Shown one piece after another: positions 50,109-60,394 of a stretch of DNA of 64,000 nucleotides; position 1 is the stretch's first letter; every line of letters starts with the position of its first letter. The notes under the pieces were generated by a model. That model was not told where the DNA came from. It was given only the letters and a program-made list of their open reading frames with translations, and did not search any database. Origin of the DNA: Carex sylvatica (taxonomy: Eukaryota; Streptophyta; Magnoliopsida; Poales; Cyperaceae). The position numbers and the translations under genes were made by a program. Where the stretch lies: NCBI GenBank assembly GCA_964058845.1, contig CAXKVR010000048.1, forward strand, positions 434,001 to 498,000. Direction: 5' to 3'.

Positions 50109-51052
50109 CTTGCTCTTGATTTCATGAACAATAAAACTAAAAAAAAATTGGAAACGGTGGAGATCAATTATTGAAATCTCAAAAATTAAATAGGAGCCAC
50201 GCTGAAGAGTTAATAATTAAAATTATAAGTAATATTAATTTGAAGGTTACTTGCACGGGAAAGGATGTGAACCTTAAGTCATGTATCTCTATCCCAATTA
50301 ATGCGTGTAATTTCTTATCGTGTTGTCGTATACATAAAAGTTGAAGTGCACATACCGTTAATTAATTATGAACTTGCGCAAGCATTAATTAATGTCGACC
50401 TACGCTTCTTGTAAATTTGACCACAATTAAGTTCAATCCTCAAATAATTCGGCGATTCAGCATCCAAAAAAAAAAGAATTATTCGCATTTAATTCGCAAA
50501 TCTTATGCCCATAACCTCACTCCAAAAAAATTACATCCGACTCTTGTAATTAGCAAGGTGTTAAGTTTTGAGCAAGTTACGAAAGGAGCAGTAGGACTTT
50601 CGGTTGCCATTTGTTCCAAATGAGAGACTTAATTTACATCCAGTACATTAATTTACTATTCTGGTCAGAATTCGAACACTTTATTAATTACGAAAACTTT
50701 CTTATAAATCTATATTGGTTTGAAAAATTATGGGCTGACCAACCCACATACTAATAAGTTACATCGAGTACATATATTAATAAATATTATTTTGCAAATT
50801 TGACAGAATTTTTTACTGAAAGAAAAAAGAAAAAAAAAAAATTTCATTCTTTCTAGTTTGATTAGGATCAAATAGCTTAAAAAACAAAAGATTGAAACCA
50901 AAGTCCGAACATATGATTCAGAGGCATTGAGTGAATGCTTTACGGTTATTGTTAGATTTACTTCAGGGGCCCAGTGAACAGAGATGCGTATCTTAGGAGG
51001 GCACGAGGAGATGGAAAATGAATAGAAGGAACGAGTAGTTTCTTTATTTATC
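50109..51052. other. Intergenic spacer
   Basis: AT-rich sequence with no recognisable gene or repeat borders. Confidence 0.4.
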
Positions 51053-51060
51053 TAGCAGAG

Positions 51061-51710
51061 GGCAGGGGTGTCAATGGATACGATTCGGATGGAAGCATTT
51101 TTATATCTATACTCACTAAGAATGACCTTATTCAGTACGAATTGATCTTATCATATCTTATCTTTATCCGTTAAAATTATAGAGTAATAAAATGATAGTG
51201 AGTGAATAACAAATAATACTACTATAATAATTAATTTTATTATATTTTTCAAATTGAACATCAAAACTCATTTATTTCGCACATATACAATGACAATACT
51301 AATAAAAAAATAAAAATAAATGTACAATTAATTTCAACTAAATTGTATTTTTTTTTATAAAAAAAGAGAATTAAAAAACAAGAATATATCTTTCGACAAA
51401 TTCAATTATTTAATTAAAGAACAACACATGCAAATAAAAGTAATATGTTTAATATTTTTCTTACAACAAAAATAATACGCTAAATAACAAAAGTACTTAT
51501 TAATTATTGCTCAAACATTATCATATTATTATATTTTATATAATTATCCTATATGGTAACGAGTACGAAATAGTTTTTACCTGTATTTTTACCCATTTAG
51601 CTAATGAAAAAAAATCTTTACTCATATCTATACCTAATAAGTTCACAAAAAAAAATCTTACTCATACCCAATAAACGGTTAAATGGTTAAAAGGGTATCA
51701 TTGACACTCC
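51061..51710. mobile_element. hAT-like MITE with 8-bp target duplication
   Basis: Ends ggcaggggtgtcaatggata and gggtatcattgacactcc are inverted; flanks tagcagag (51053-51060 and 51711-51718) are direct 8-bp repeats. GGGGTGTCAAT-type ends and 8-bp duplications are characteristic of hAT elements. The interior is AT-rich and non-coding. Confidence 0.85.
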
Positions 51711-52074
51711 TAGCAGAGACATTTTAACTTCCGTAAGTATTAAATAAAAAATCTCGATAAGATTTTGATAAAATTAAATCAAACGGTATAGAAACGCTTT
51801 GGAAAAGACTCTTGTCCAAAGCCAACAAATTTCGTCCCTTCAATAAATACTACGACTGCTTAATTATTCGGCAGTTATAATTTATCAAATGTTAATAATA
51901 TCATTTATATCTAATAAATTTTGTTTGGTTCGGTATAACCGTTTTTAAACTGAACTTAACAATATGCATTAATTAAAGTATTTCATTTTTCACTTGTGGA
52001 GACCGACCACTTGTCGCCCGATCCGTATTGTAAGTCGTCTTCTCATACTCGTCATAGAATTTTCTAAGCAAATA

Positions 52075-53440
52075 TTACACCTCGCTCATTCTTTCATTGT
52101 ACAAAGCGGTTTTTTCTCCATATGCATCTTGAAAACAAAAATATACACAAATCATCTTTCTCCGAGAATCAAAAATATATGCTAGTGTTAGGATTAAATT
52201 TGGACTTTCCCAATATTTGTTAAAAAAAAATTCATTTCCTTCGATAAGTTTTGCATGGTTGTATTGGAACTCATTTTTTCCTCCAACAATGTGATCTGAA
52301 TAGTATACACCTCCTTTATAAATAAAACTATTTGAAGATGGTCGCCTCACGATTGAGAAAATATTTGTAGCATCTAGGAATATCTCCAAAAACCTTGCCA
52401 TCTCTTCCACCTCCTTCCACTTCTCAAAACTAGGAACAACCATTGAAACGTCATCACCAAACCAGTCCAAAGCCTTTTTGTATTTCAAAGTTTCACAAAT
52501 CATCTCGTAAGTTGAATTCCACCTAGTTGGACAATCTAGAATCAAACCCCTCCTAGATGGCAAGTTAAGATCTTTTAGGATGTTATTAAACAATTGGAGT
52601 TTGGAACCACTCGAAGCTATATTATGTATCAATCTCTAAGTAAAATCAAACTCGGCGAAATAATCTTCATACCATATTGTACCATTATATTTAAGATGTG
52701 TGCTGCACATCTCATATACATGTATTTCTCTTTAAAAATGATCTTCTCCCAAAATTGCTTCTTTAAAAGTCCAACCGGAACATCATTCACTGCACAATTG
52801 TCTAAAGTAATCATAAAGATCTTACCATTCAACTTCTACTCCGTTAAAGTATTTCTCATTAACCCACAACATTTACACCCGTATGTGGATAAAGAATTTG
52901 CTTGAAGGAGATGATCTTCTTTTGAAAAGTGAAATCCTTATCAATGAAATGTGCCGTTAGGCACAAATAACCCAAATGCACGCTCGAAATTCAAATGTCA
53001 CTTGTAAAAGAGGCACGTGAATCCAATCCTTCAAAATCCTTCATTGTTATCTCAATTTCCGCCTTAAATACTTACACACAATCATTTCTCAATGTTTGTC
53101 GCCCTACGGCTCTAAATTCAGGTCTCAAAGATCTCATAGCTGGTTCAAAACATTGACTTTCAATTACGTTGAATGGTATATTTGCATATATGAAAAGTAA
53201 AGTTTTTGAAACTACGACTCAATACGGGATCAAACTTATAATTGGGTGCACACAAAAATTCAGAGTCTTTGCCTAATGTAAGCCATCTCTCTCTTTGCCC
53301 AATGCAAACACCTATATGCCGATGCAAGTGTGTTATTATTCATAGCAACGAACTCTATGGAACAATGATTGCAAAAAGAGCTTTTACTCTTACTTGATGA
53401 AAATGAAGTCAAACTGGTGATGTCTTTTGACGTCATCTTA
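52075..53440 (-). pseudogene. hAT transposase (RICESLEEPER-like) pseudogene
   Basis: Minus-strand blocks in order: a remnant BED-finger-like CNHC near 53360; ANIPFNVIESQCFEPAMRSL with RPEFRAVGRQTLRNDCV near 53190-53080; a block ending LGYLCLTAHFIDKDFTFQK near 52920; AAHILNIMVQYGMK at about 52710; then the open frame 52632-52075 with LDCPTRWNSTYEMICETLKY, WKEVEEMARFLEIFLDATNI and ILTLAYIFDSRRKM. These are the plant hAT transposase core. Stops and frame changes separate the blocks, and the C-terminal hAT dimerisation domain is missing. It is an inactive relic; I could not find its termini. Confidence 0.85.
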
Positions 53441-54251
53441 CTGCGGTTGATCCTCTCTCGGACTCACCAATATCATAATTTGTTTGGATCACAGATTGTG
53501 ACATTATGCTACCGCACAACAAAAAAAAAATAATGAATTACACTAAAAGAATAACAAAGAGTAAATAAATCAAACACTTAGAAAATTACCTAACCATATT
53601 AAAAAAAACAATGATAAGTGATCCACTCAACTACTTTACCTGATCACTAATCAAACTGAGAGAGATGAGATATGCGGTCATTTGCTGAGGTTGAGATCTC
53701 TGCTGTGAGACTGATATTAGAAAGGGAAAACATAAAGCTATCTTACCAGGTGACCACAGTGTATAAAGGTTTTAAGATATGCTCATGTGATGAAAAAATT
53801 GAAACAAAAATACCAAGACAAGTACCTGGATAAACTGAGAAAGAAGCAGGTAATCCAAATCCTTTATGGGAAATCCAAGGAGGTCCAAGTCAGAGCTGTT
53901 ATTTTGAAAAGTACCTGGATAAACTTAGCAAATTTAGTAAAAAAAAAAGACAACATAACAAAAGAATTATTTTAACAGAGGCAAAAGAGAAATCCAAGAT
54001 GCTTTACCATAATTTGAGAATTTCTAAATATTCTTGCACATATTATGCACAGTCTTGCAATGCATCCCACACTGTTATGCAATTTCATATCAATTCCAAA
54101 AAATGTAGAATAGGACTGTTGGTATACCCAATTAAAATTTCTATACTATAATAACCCAACTATTTTTAAGCAAGCAAAACTATTTCTAAGAAATCAAAAC
54201 AAACCTTTGGTGGCAATAGCTGTCATAAGATGGGATTTTTTTTGTTTCAAT
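53441..54251. other. Non-coding spacer
   Basis: Holds two near-direct words gtacctggataaact(g/t)ag at about 53822 and 53911. No gene is supported. Confidence 0.35.
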
Positions 54252-54264
54252 TTGTGACAGGTAC

Positions 54265-54380
54265 GAAAGGGGAGGTAGCACAATTGGTTAGGAAAATGTC
54301 TTAGTTATACCCAAAGGTCGAGAGTTCAATTCCCCCTCACGAACCTTGGTAGCTACTACCAAGTTTTCAAAAAAAAAAAA
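54265..54380 (+). mobile_element. tRNA-derived SINE with target duplication
   Basis: The body starts gaaaggggaggtagcacaat and contains an A-box-like tagcacaattggttagg and a B-box ggtcgagagttcaattccc, the internal RNA polymerase III promoter of tRNA-derived SINEs. It ends in an A-run. Flanks ttgtgacaggtac (54252-54264) and ttgcgacaggtac (54381-54393) are a 13-bp target duplication with one change, as expected for LINE-assisted insertion. It is not a tRNA gene: the cloverleaf is degenerate and no anticodon stem is convincing. Confidence 0.85.
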
Positions 54381-54852
54381 TTGCGACAGGTACATTGATA
54401 GCAGAGCCAATAGGAGGTGTTATAGATCCTTAGAGGTGTTATAGAAGCATTAAAAAAACAATCCAAGAGTTATTTTTATAATAAAAAAATGGATTCTACC
54501 TTTTTCTATATTCTTTGTCAAAAATTAGCTTTTGATAAATGATGGTTATAATTGAAAATTTCATTCAAAAATGTATCAAGACAACATCTTACAAGTAAAT
54601 ATGCCATACGTGACAGCCGAGAGAAGACCAAAAAGATCACTAACAAGAGTTTGCCAAAACCAAGAAATGTTGTCATGTGTACATTTAAACACATTAGTAA
54701 GCTTTAAAAGAAACTTAATTTTATCTTTTTGCTTAATAATTGAAGCGATTAGATCAAATACTAGCACGAACCAATTCATTGGTGTTGGATTTCGGTCTAG
54801 ACTGTTAGGTATATTTCAAAAATTTCATAGCGATCTAGACCAGATCTTACTA

Positions 54853-55115
54853 CACTACAGCAGATTCGATTTTCTGCGACCAATTTTTCGATCGCAGAAA
54901 GTATTTTCACCGGTCACAGAAAGTGAAAAACGATCACTGATATTCCAGTCGCTGAAGGCATTGTCGTAGATACTCTCCCGATGACATCACCGGTCGCTGA
55001 ATGAGGTCATCTGATCGCTGATAATTTATCTGCGATCAATTTTTTTTGGTCGCTATTGTTTTTTGCTGACGTCATGAAAAGGTATTAGCGATCATAAAAC
55101 CAGTCGCTGTTATTT
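54853..55115. mobile_element. CACTA-type transposon end with subterminal repeats
   Basis: Starts CACTACAGCAGATTCGATTT, a CACTA terminus, and is followed within 260 bp by about ten degenerate copies of a ggtcgctga / cgatcgcag motif in both orientations, as in the subterminal transposase-binding regions of En/Spm elements. The opposite TGTAGTG end was not found by eye, so the element's length is unknown. Confidence 0.65.
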
Positions 55116-57776
55116 TATTTTTATTTTTTGCAAAATTTAGATATTAACTATTAACACATTACAGAGTGCATCACTAATTCAAATATCACATTTAGGTAAT
55201 AGAAATTTTACATATTAATTCCACATTAATTCATATCATATTTACTAAATAACACAATAATAATACCACATTATCTAAATATCACATTTTCACAATACTA
55301 ATTAATTCCACATATTAATTCCACATTAATTCATATCACATTTACATAAAAACCTTTGACCTGCTTTCACCGACTGGGTCAGGAAAAATAAAAAATAAAA
55401 AAGGCCTTGCTTGCCTTTTGGTTCTCCACAGTTGCCACCAGTTCTTCTATATATTATTGAATCTTCATTTTCATGTCCAAAAAAATAGCATATTACAAAA
55501 TTGAAATGTAATCAAGTAAACAACTTAAGAGCTTGAAAAAGTTTACACATTGGTGATCAGTTGAAGTTAGATTAAAAGTGGGGATTCTTACCTCTAACAC
55601 CATTGGAATTATCAAGCCACTTAAACTCGGGTGGCGGCAGCGTGGCTTCAAGGCCGATCAACCCTATGCTGAGTCGGCGATCGGGTGAAGCGGCTGCCGG
55701 TAATGCCGTGGTTCGGCTTGTAGTCGCCCCTTTCTTGCTCCTTAGCTTGATTGATCAATGGAAGAAAAAAAGAAAAAAAGAGAATTTTCTAAATTGATTT
55801 TACTAAATGAATTGTGTGTCAAGAGAATGGAGGAATCACCTCCTTAAATAGAGTTCATGAATTACACAAATGCCCTTGGAAATATCTAACCTTATGTTAA
55901 ATCAAGAAAGCTCATTTGATAATTTCCATAATTAATGGTCCAATGGGCCATTGGTCTATTTAAGAATATATGCATCAATTGCTTCATTTGCAAGCAATCT
56001 CATCTCTCTCATGTGTTTGACATGACACCTCACATTTGGTCAAAAACGTGTTTGATCCGTCTTTGACTTTGGTCAACTTTTTTACCTCTTCACTTAATTA
56101 ATCATAACTTTTGAACCGTAAATTCAAATCGCACATACCACATATCCACGAGCTCGTATGATAATTTTCTATCTCATGGTATCAACACATCAATCAAAAT
56201 AGCTGAAAAATCACCTTACATAATCAAAACATAATTTGCACAACAGGTTGCAAACTGCTTTGATTATGTCATTATATCTCTCATAGTGTGGAACAGTATA
56301 ATATCTTGTATTACTAAATTCGTTGTGCTATGTTGTTTCCAACATCCATGCACCAGTGTCATCAGCCTGTATGACATCTCGACCAAGTGACTTTATAGGT
56401 GTGAACGGCTTGGATCTGTATAACATTGGCAATCTTGAACAGCCCGTTTTCAGTTGATCAAGGTTAACGTCTAGCAACACGCCTTGACTATCCAAATATA
56501 CAGACGATATGTATCCAGACAGTATTGTATATCTGATATAGACAGTGCATAATACTGCATGTGTTGTTTTTAATATCTCATGACTATCCTCTGATAAATG
56601 CGAGACAAAATGTTTGTTATTTCCGATGTATCATCGATTGCGGTTCTTGACACGTGAGCATTATATTATAATACGTGATTGCAGCTAGTTAATCAGGTTG
56701 TGCACATATAATATAATATCTATCAAGGGGCCTAGGGATATCATAGCTTACTCTACATACACTAGGATGCCTATAAGAAATATTTAGTCCTATTGACATA
56801 TACGTCATACCCAACATAAGTACTGTACACAGAGAAGATGTCTGAATGGCTCTTTTTTACAAAGAGCGTTGGACACCAACCACTAATGCACATTCTTTAA
56901 GCAAGCATACCATATTCTTAGACTTAAGACAACAACACCGTGAACCATCAATGACAAAACACAAAATCCATAGTGATGTTTACGTGTGGTCAAATCCGAT
57001 GACATATAAACACTTATATGCATCCGTGACATTGAACCGACAGTAAGTCCGAGTTGATTCGTAAGCTTAAATCACAACATTCAATCGTCATACTAACCTC
57101 ACATGCAATCAGTGTTCCTTGCTGATTACCTTGGCTAGGGATACTTTAAAGTTCATTACTTTTATAGTATGGTTGTCACTCAATCTAAACACTTAGATAA
57201 ACCACAAGTAATACAATTTTAGGTAACAAATTGACTCCCGTTAATCAACCATATGAACAAGAAGCACAAACAATAGTTTGTTCTAGGACACCCGACTCTA
57301 TCAATTAGAACATATATCGAACAAACTAATGATTTCACTTTCAAATCTTTTTTTTTTAGCAAATTATAATTAATGACCCAAAATACAAAATCTGAAAAAA
57401 TAAAAAAAAATAAAAATGTCAATTTAAACTATACATTGAATGATTTATATACAATATAGAATAAGTAAAAGCAATCATACATAAAAGTCCAGAAATATTA
57501 AGTATTGTGATGACCAACAGTTTAAAAATAAAACTGAAATAACCAATTAATCATACAATTGAAATAATAAACTGAAGCAACAATTAAAAAAAATGATGTC
57601 ATTGACTCATGACTGTGTCCAAGTATGACCAACAAGAGGTGTTATAGATCCTTAAACTATACTATAAATCACCTCTAAAGAAAAGTTTGCACAATCAGAG
57701 CTTCATTTCTGTCGCAGTTTACAGGACAATCTAAGATCAAAGCTGTAAATAAGGCAACTAAAAATTATTAGCATAC
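55116..57776. other. Interior of putative CACTA element, largely unassigned
   Basis: Mostly AT-rich sequence with attaattccacatattaatt-like repeats near 55200-55340, a GC-rich exon-like island (listed), and at 56270-57070 a moderately complex stretch with no protein or RNA that I recognise. Confidence 0.35.
55592..55745 (-). other. GC-rich exon-like island (possible captured gene fragment)
   Basis: On the minus strand an open frame reads SKKGATTSRTTALPAAASPD, RRLSIGLIGLEATLPPPEF and KWLDNSNGVR, ending at a strong donor (AGAG/GTAAGAAT). Composition and frame differ sharply from the AT-rich surroundings. I do not recognise the source protein, and there is no start codon in the segment. The plus-strand frame over the same bases is less convincing. 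Confidence 0.35.
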
Positions 57777-58020
57777 CTCTGCAATTTGGATCAGAACCAA
57801 ACTGTAAAAGGAGACGCATGCATTTATCATTCCCCATTGAAGCAACTATATGCTATTGAATTGTTCGGAATAAAAAAAAAACATATCAAACAATATATAA
57901 GACCAACATAACATATATACTAAATAAAAATTCAAGACATTAAGTTTGGTTTCGGTTTCTTACCAGTGGGTTGTGATAGTCATTGTCGCATTCATTGGGG
58001 TCAAGGCCATGTCTCAAGAG
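57777..58020 (-). pseudogene. SKOR/AKT-type K+ channel ankyrin-repeat fragment, two exons
   Basis: Exon A 58020-57964 (acceptor ACTTCAG, donor CTG/GTAAG) reads LLRHGLDPNECDNDYHNPL. Exon B 57852-57777 (acceptor CAATAG, donor AGAG/GTATGC) reads HIVASMGNDKCMRLLLQFGS then DPNCR. The exons join in frame into one and a half ankyrin repeats of the LLRRGLDPNE...DG-T-LH type found in plant Shaker K+ channels such as SKOR. No channel, cyclic-nucleotide-binding or KHA domain was found nearby. It is probably a fragment left by duplication or transposon capture. Confidence 0.6.
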
Positions 58021-58570
58021 CTGAAGTTACTTCAATTGAATGATTAATTTGATAAGATACTCTAACAGAGTAATAACAAACTGAAGTTACTTTAATTGAA
58101 ATTTATACAACGACTCATTAATGGCTATTGGGTTTCGATCCAATTAATGGAAAAGAGTAGGAAAAACAAAATACCCAAAATCATCAAGAGTAAGAAAAAC
58201 GAAGTACCACTTTGATAACAAAAATATTGGTGGAGAAGTACAATAACTAATTAATGGCTATTAGATTTAGATTCAATTAATAAAAAAGAGTAGAAATAAA
58301 TTTTACCAAGAACTGAGAGGAGTACGGAAAAAGTCACAAAGAGGAGTCTAGAAATAGGCCCAATGAGGTATTGAGTGAATAATTAAGTTGTATCTTTTAA
58401 GTTCTAGCAAAAAAAATTCATTCATTTATTTACTGTTTATTTTTCTAGTGAGAAGAGACAAAAGAGAGATATCTTAGATCATATCATATCTGACATTTGT
58501 TTTGTTTTGTTTTGTTCTAACAAATCAAATTTGGAGGTCATATCATTAAAAGTTTTGGTGAAAATATAAT

Positions 58571-59322
58571 GGGAGAATTTCATATGTATCACTCAAAAAC
58601 TGTGAAATTACGTATTTATAATCTAAATTTTTGTAATTACATATTTATCATCTAAAAATCTAATAAATCACATATTTACTCAATTAATCAAAAAATGAGA
58701 TTAATTAAGTTTAAACTTATATAAAATATAATTAATAAGTTATTTAGTCTCTTCTCCTTCTCTGCCCCCTTCATCTTTTGCGCACATAAATTCCTTCTGT
58801 CTTTTTAGATGTAACTTCTAATTTTCACTTAAACTCTCTCCTCATCTAGTCTCTCCCACTTAAACTCGGAGAGAAGGGGCAACAGACTGGGATATAAGAA
58901 TTTCAACTCCAGCTTGATCGTCTAAAATAAAGTAATCACTCTAACTTTTCTAACAAAATAACTCATACTGAATTTAACATTGATATCGCAACCCATTATC
59001 AAAATAGTAACTGAGTTTGAGAAGCTGTGTTTAATTACTGGTTCAGTTTGAAATATCTGTTTTTACTCTTTTATATTGAGTATAAAGGAGAACAAATATA
59101 ACAAAAGAAAGAGAGGCGGCTAAGTTAATCATTGATTAATTATAGTTTTAAGAAAATTAAACATAATTAATCTAAGTTTTGGGTATATTTGATATATACT
59201 AAAGTTATATTGGGTAAATTTGTGAGTTATTAGATTTTTAGATGGTGAATATGTAATTACAAAAATTTGAATGATAAATACGTAATTTCACAGTTTTTGA
59301 GTGGTATATATAAAATTCTCTC
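58571..59322. mobile_element. MULE-type MITE with 9-bp target duplication
   Basis: Ends gggagaatttcatatgtatc and, inverted, gtatatataaaattctctc; matching inner words include ctcaaaaactgtgaaattac and gtaatttcacagtttttgag, about 110 bp of imperfect arm on each side. Flanked by aaatataat on both sides (58562-58570 and 59323-59331). A more GC-rich centre (about 58740-58890) is not repeated elsewhere in the window. Confidence 0.9.
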
Positions 59323-59428
59323 AAATATAATTAGCATGCATGGCATTCCCCAATGGGCAATAGGAACTTTTCTTGTTCTAGCTATTGCCCACTAAATAAG
59401 AGGCTTGTCAAGGTGGCGTCTGATAGCT

Positions 59429-59828
59429 ACAAAAATTTTATTAATAGAAAAATAATTAAATAAATATCAATAATGAAGAATGAATCTGAAATTTTTCGAG
59501 ATATAAGAAAAACATAATAAATTATCATGTTCGCTGGATGTTATAGACTATCACAGCTTAATTAGCGATAAACTAATTACTGCACTTATTAATTAACTAA
59601 AAAAAATTACTGGATGTGATTGTTAATCACGTCCAGCCACTACATGAAAATTCAAATGGAGCAATGCATTTGTCTGGACGTGATTAACAATCACGTCCAG
59701 TATTTTTTTTTTTTTAGTTAATTAGCGAAGGGTTACAGTTAATTCTGACCGTGATAGTCTATAACGTCCAGATTTGTTCTCTATTATCAATATTTATTTA
59801 ATTAATTTTCTATTAATAAAAATTTCAG
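59429..59828. mobile_element. Nested-palindrome MITE with 9-bp target duplication
   Basis: Flanked by ctgatagct (59420-59428 and 59829-59837). Outer arms aaaattttattaatagaaaa / ttttctattaataaaaattt enclose further inverted words, with two small palindromes near the centre: ggatgtgattgttaatcacg and ggacgtgattaacaatcacg. No coding capacity. Confidence 0.85.
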
Positions 59829-59859
59829 CTGATAGCTAGGTATTATTATTATATAAGAG

Positions 59860-60028
59860 GAATCTGTACCTGACTCAAAACAATTGTTAATGGACGGCTA
59901 AGATTAACCTGGCACGAATCTCAAAACTGACCCCTATAATTTCTAATTTTCTATAGTGCACCTGACCGGCTGGAATTAATCTGGACCATCCGTTGACAAT
60001 TGTTTTGAGTCAGTAACTGGCTGGATCC
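59860..60028. mobile_element. MITE, subfamily E (divergent ends)
   Basis: Imperfect inverted repeats tacctgactcaaaacaattg and caattgttttgagtcagtaa, with internal cgaatctcaaaactgacccc similar to subfamily C. The ends are GAATCTGTACC and GGATCC. It lies about 370 bp upstream of the U-box kinase start. Confidence 0.65.
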
Positions 60029-60285
60029 GAGTTCTTCTATGATTGATTATCTGTTGAGAAATAGAGTTGTTGACTCGTGCAACGCTTGTTCCTTTTTATG
60101 TTTTAAAGGAACTCTAAGGATGTTTTTGTAATTTTACACAATGTAAGGACTGTCCTGTCAATTTGAAAGATTCTAAATTTCTAATAGAAAGGGTTGAGGT
60201 GTCGGAGAGAGAGTCTTAACCGTTTAAGTAAAACCTCTTTCTTCTAAAATCTCGCTCTTTCTTTCTCCTTCTTTACTTTACGCTA

Positions 60286-60293
60286 AAACCCTA
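60286..60293 (+). promoter_or_regulatory. Telo-box (AAACCCTA) upstream of the U-box kinase
   Basis: A perfect AAACCCTA motif 100 bp upstream of the start codon, probably in the 5' UTR or core promoter. Such motifs are common in plant promoters and recruit telomere-repeat-binding factors. Functional relevance here is inferred only. Confidence 0.4.
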
Positions 60294-60394
60294 GAAATCA
60301 ATACTATCCATAAGTTGACCTCACCAGATCGATGTTCCCTTGACAAACTTCTAATCCTTTTCTATACTGCTGATCAGGTCTTAATTTAGTTTTG

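Noticed and set aside
54270..54350. A tRNA gene
   Set aside because: A and B boxes are present, but the cloverleaf is degenerate and the copy has an A-tail and target duplication; it is a SINE.
55603..55797. Plus-strand 64-residue frame starting MELSSHLNSGG
   Set aside because: The complementary frame ends at a strong splice donor and has more protein-like composition; neither is proven, so only the minus-strand reading is listed, with low confidence.
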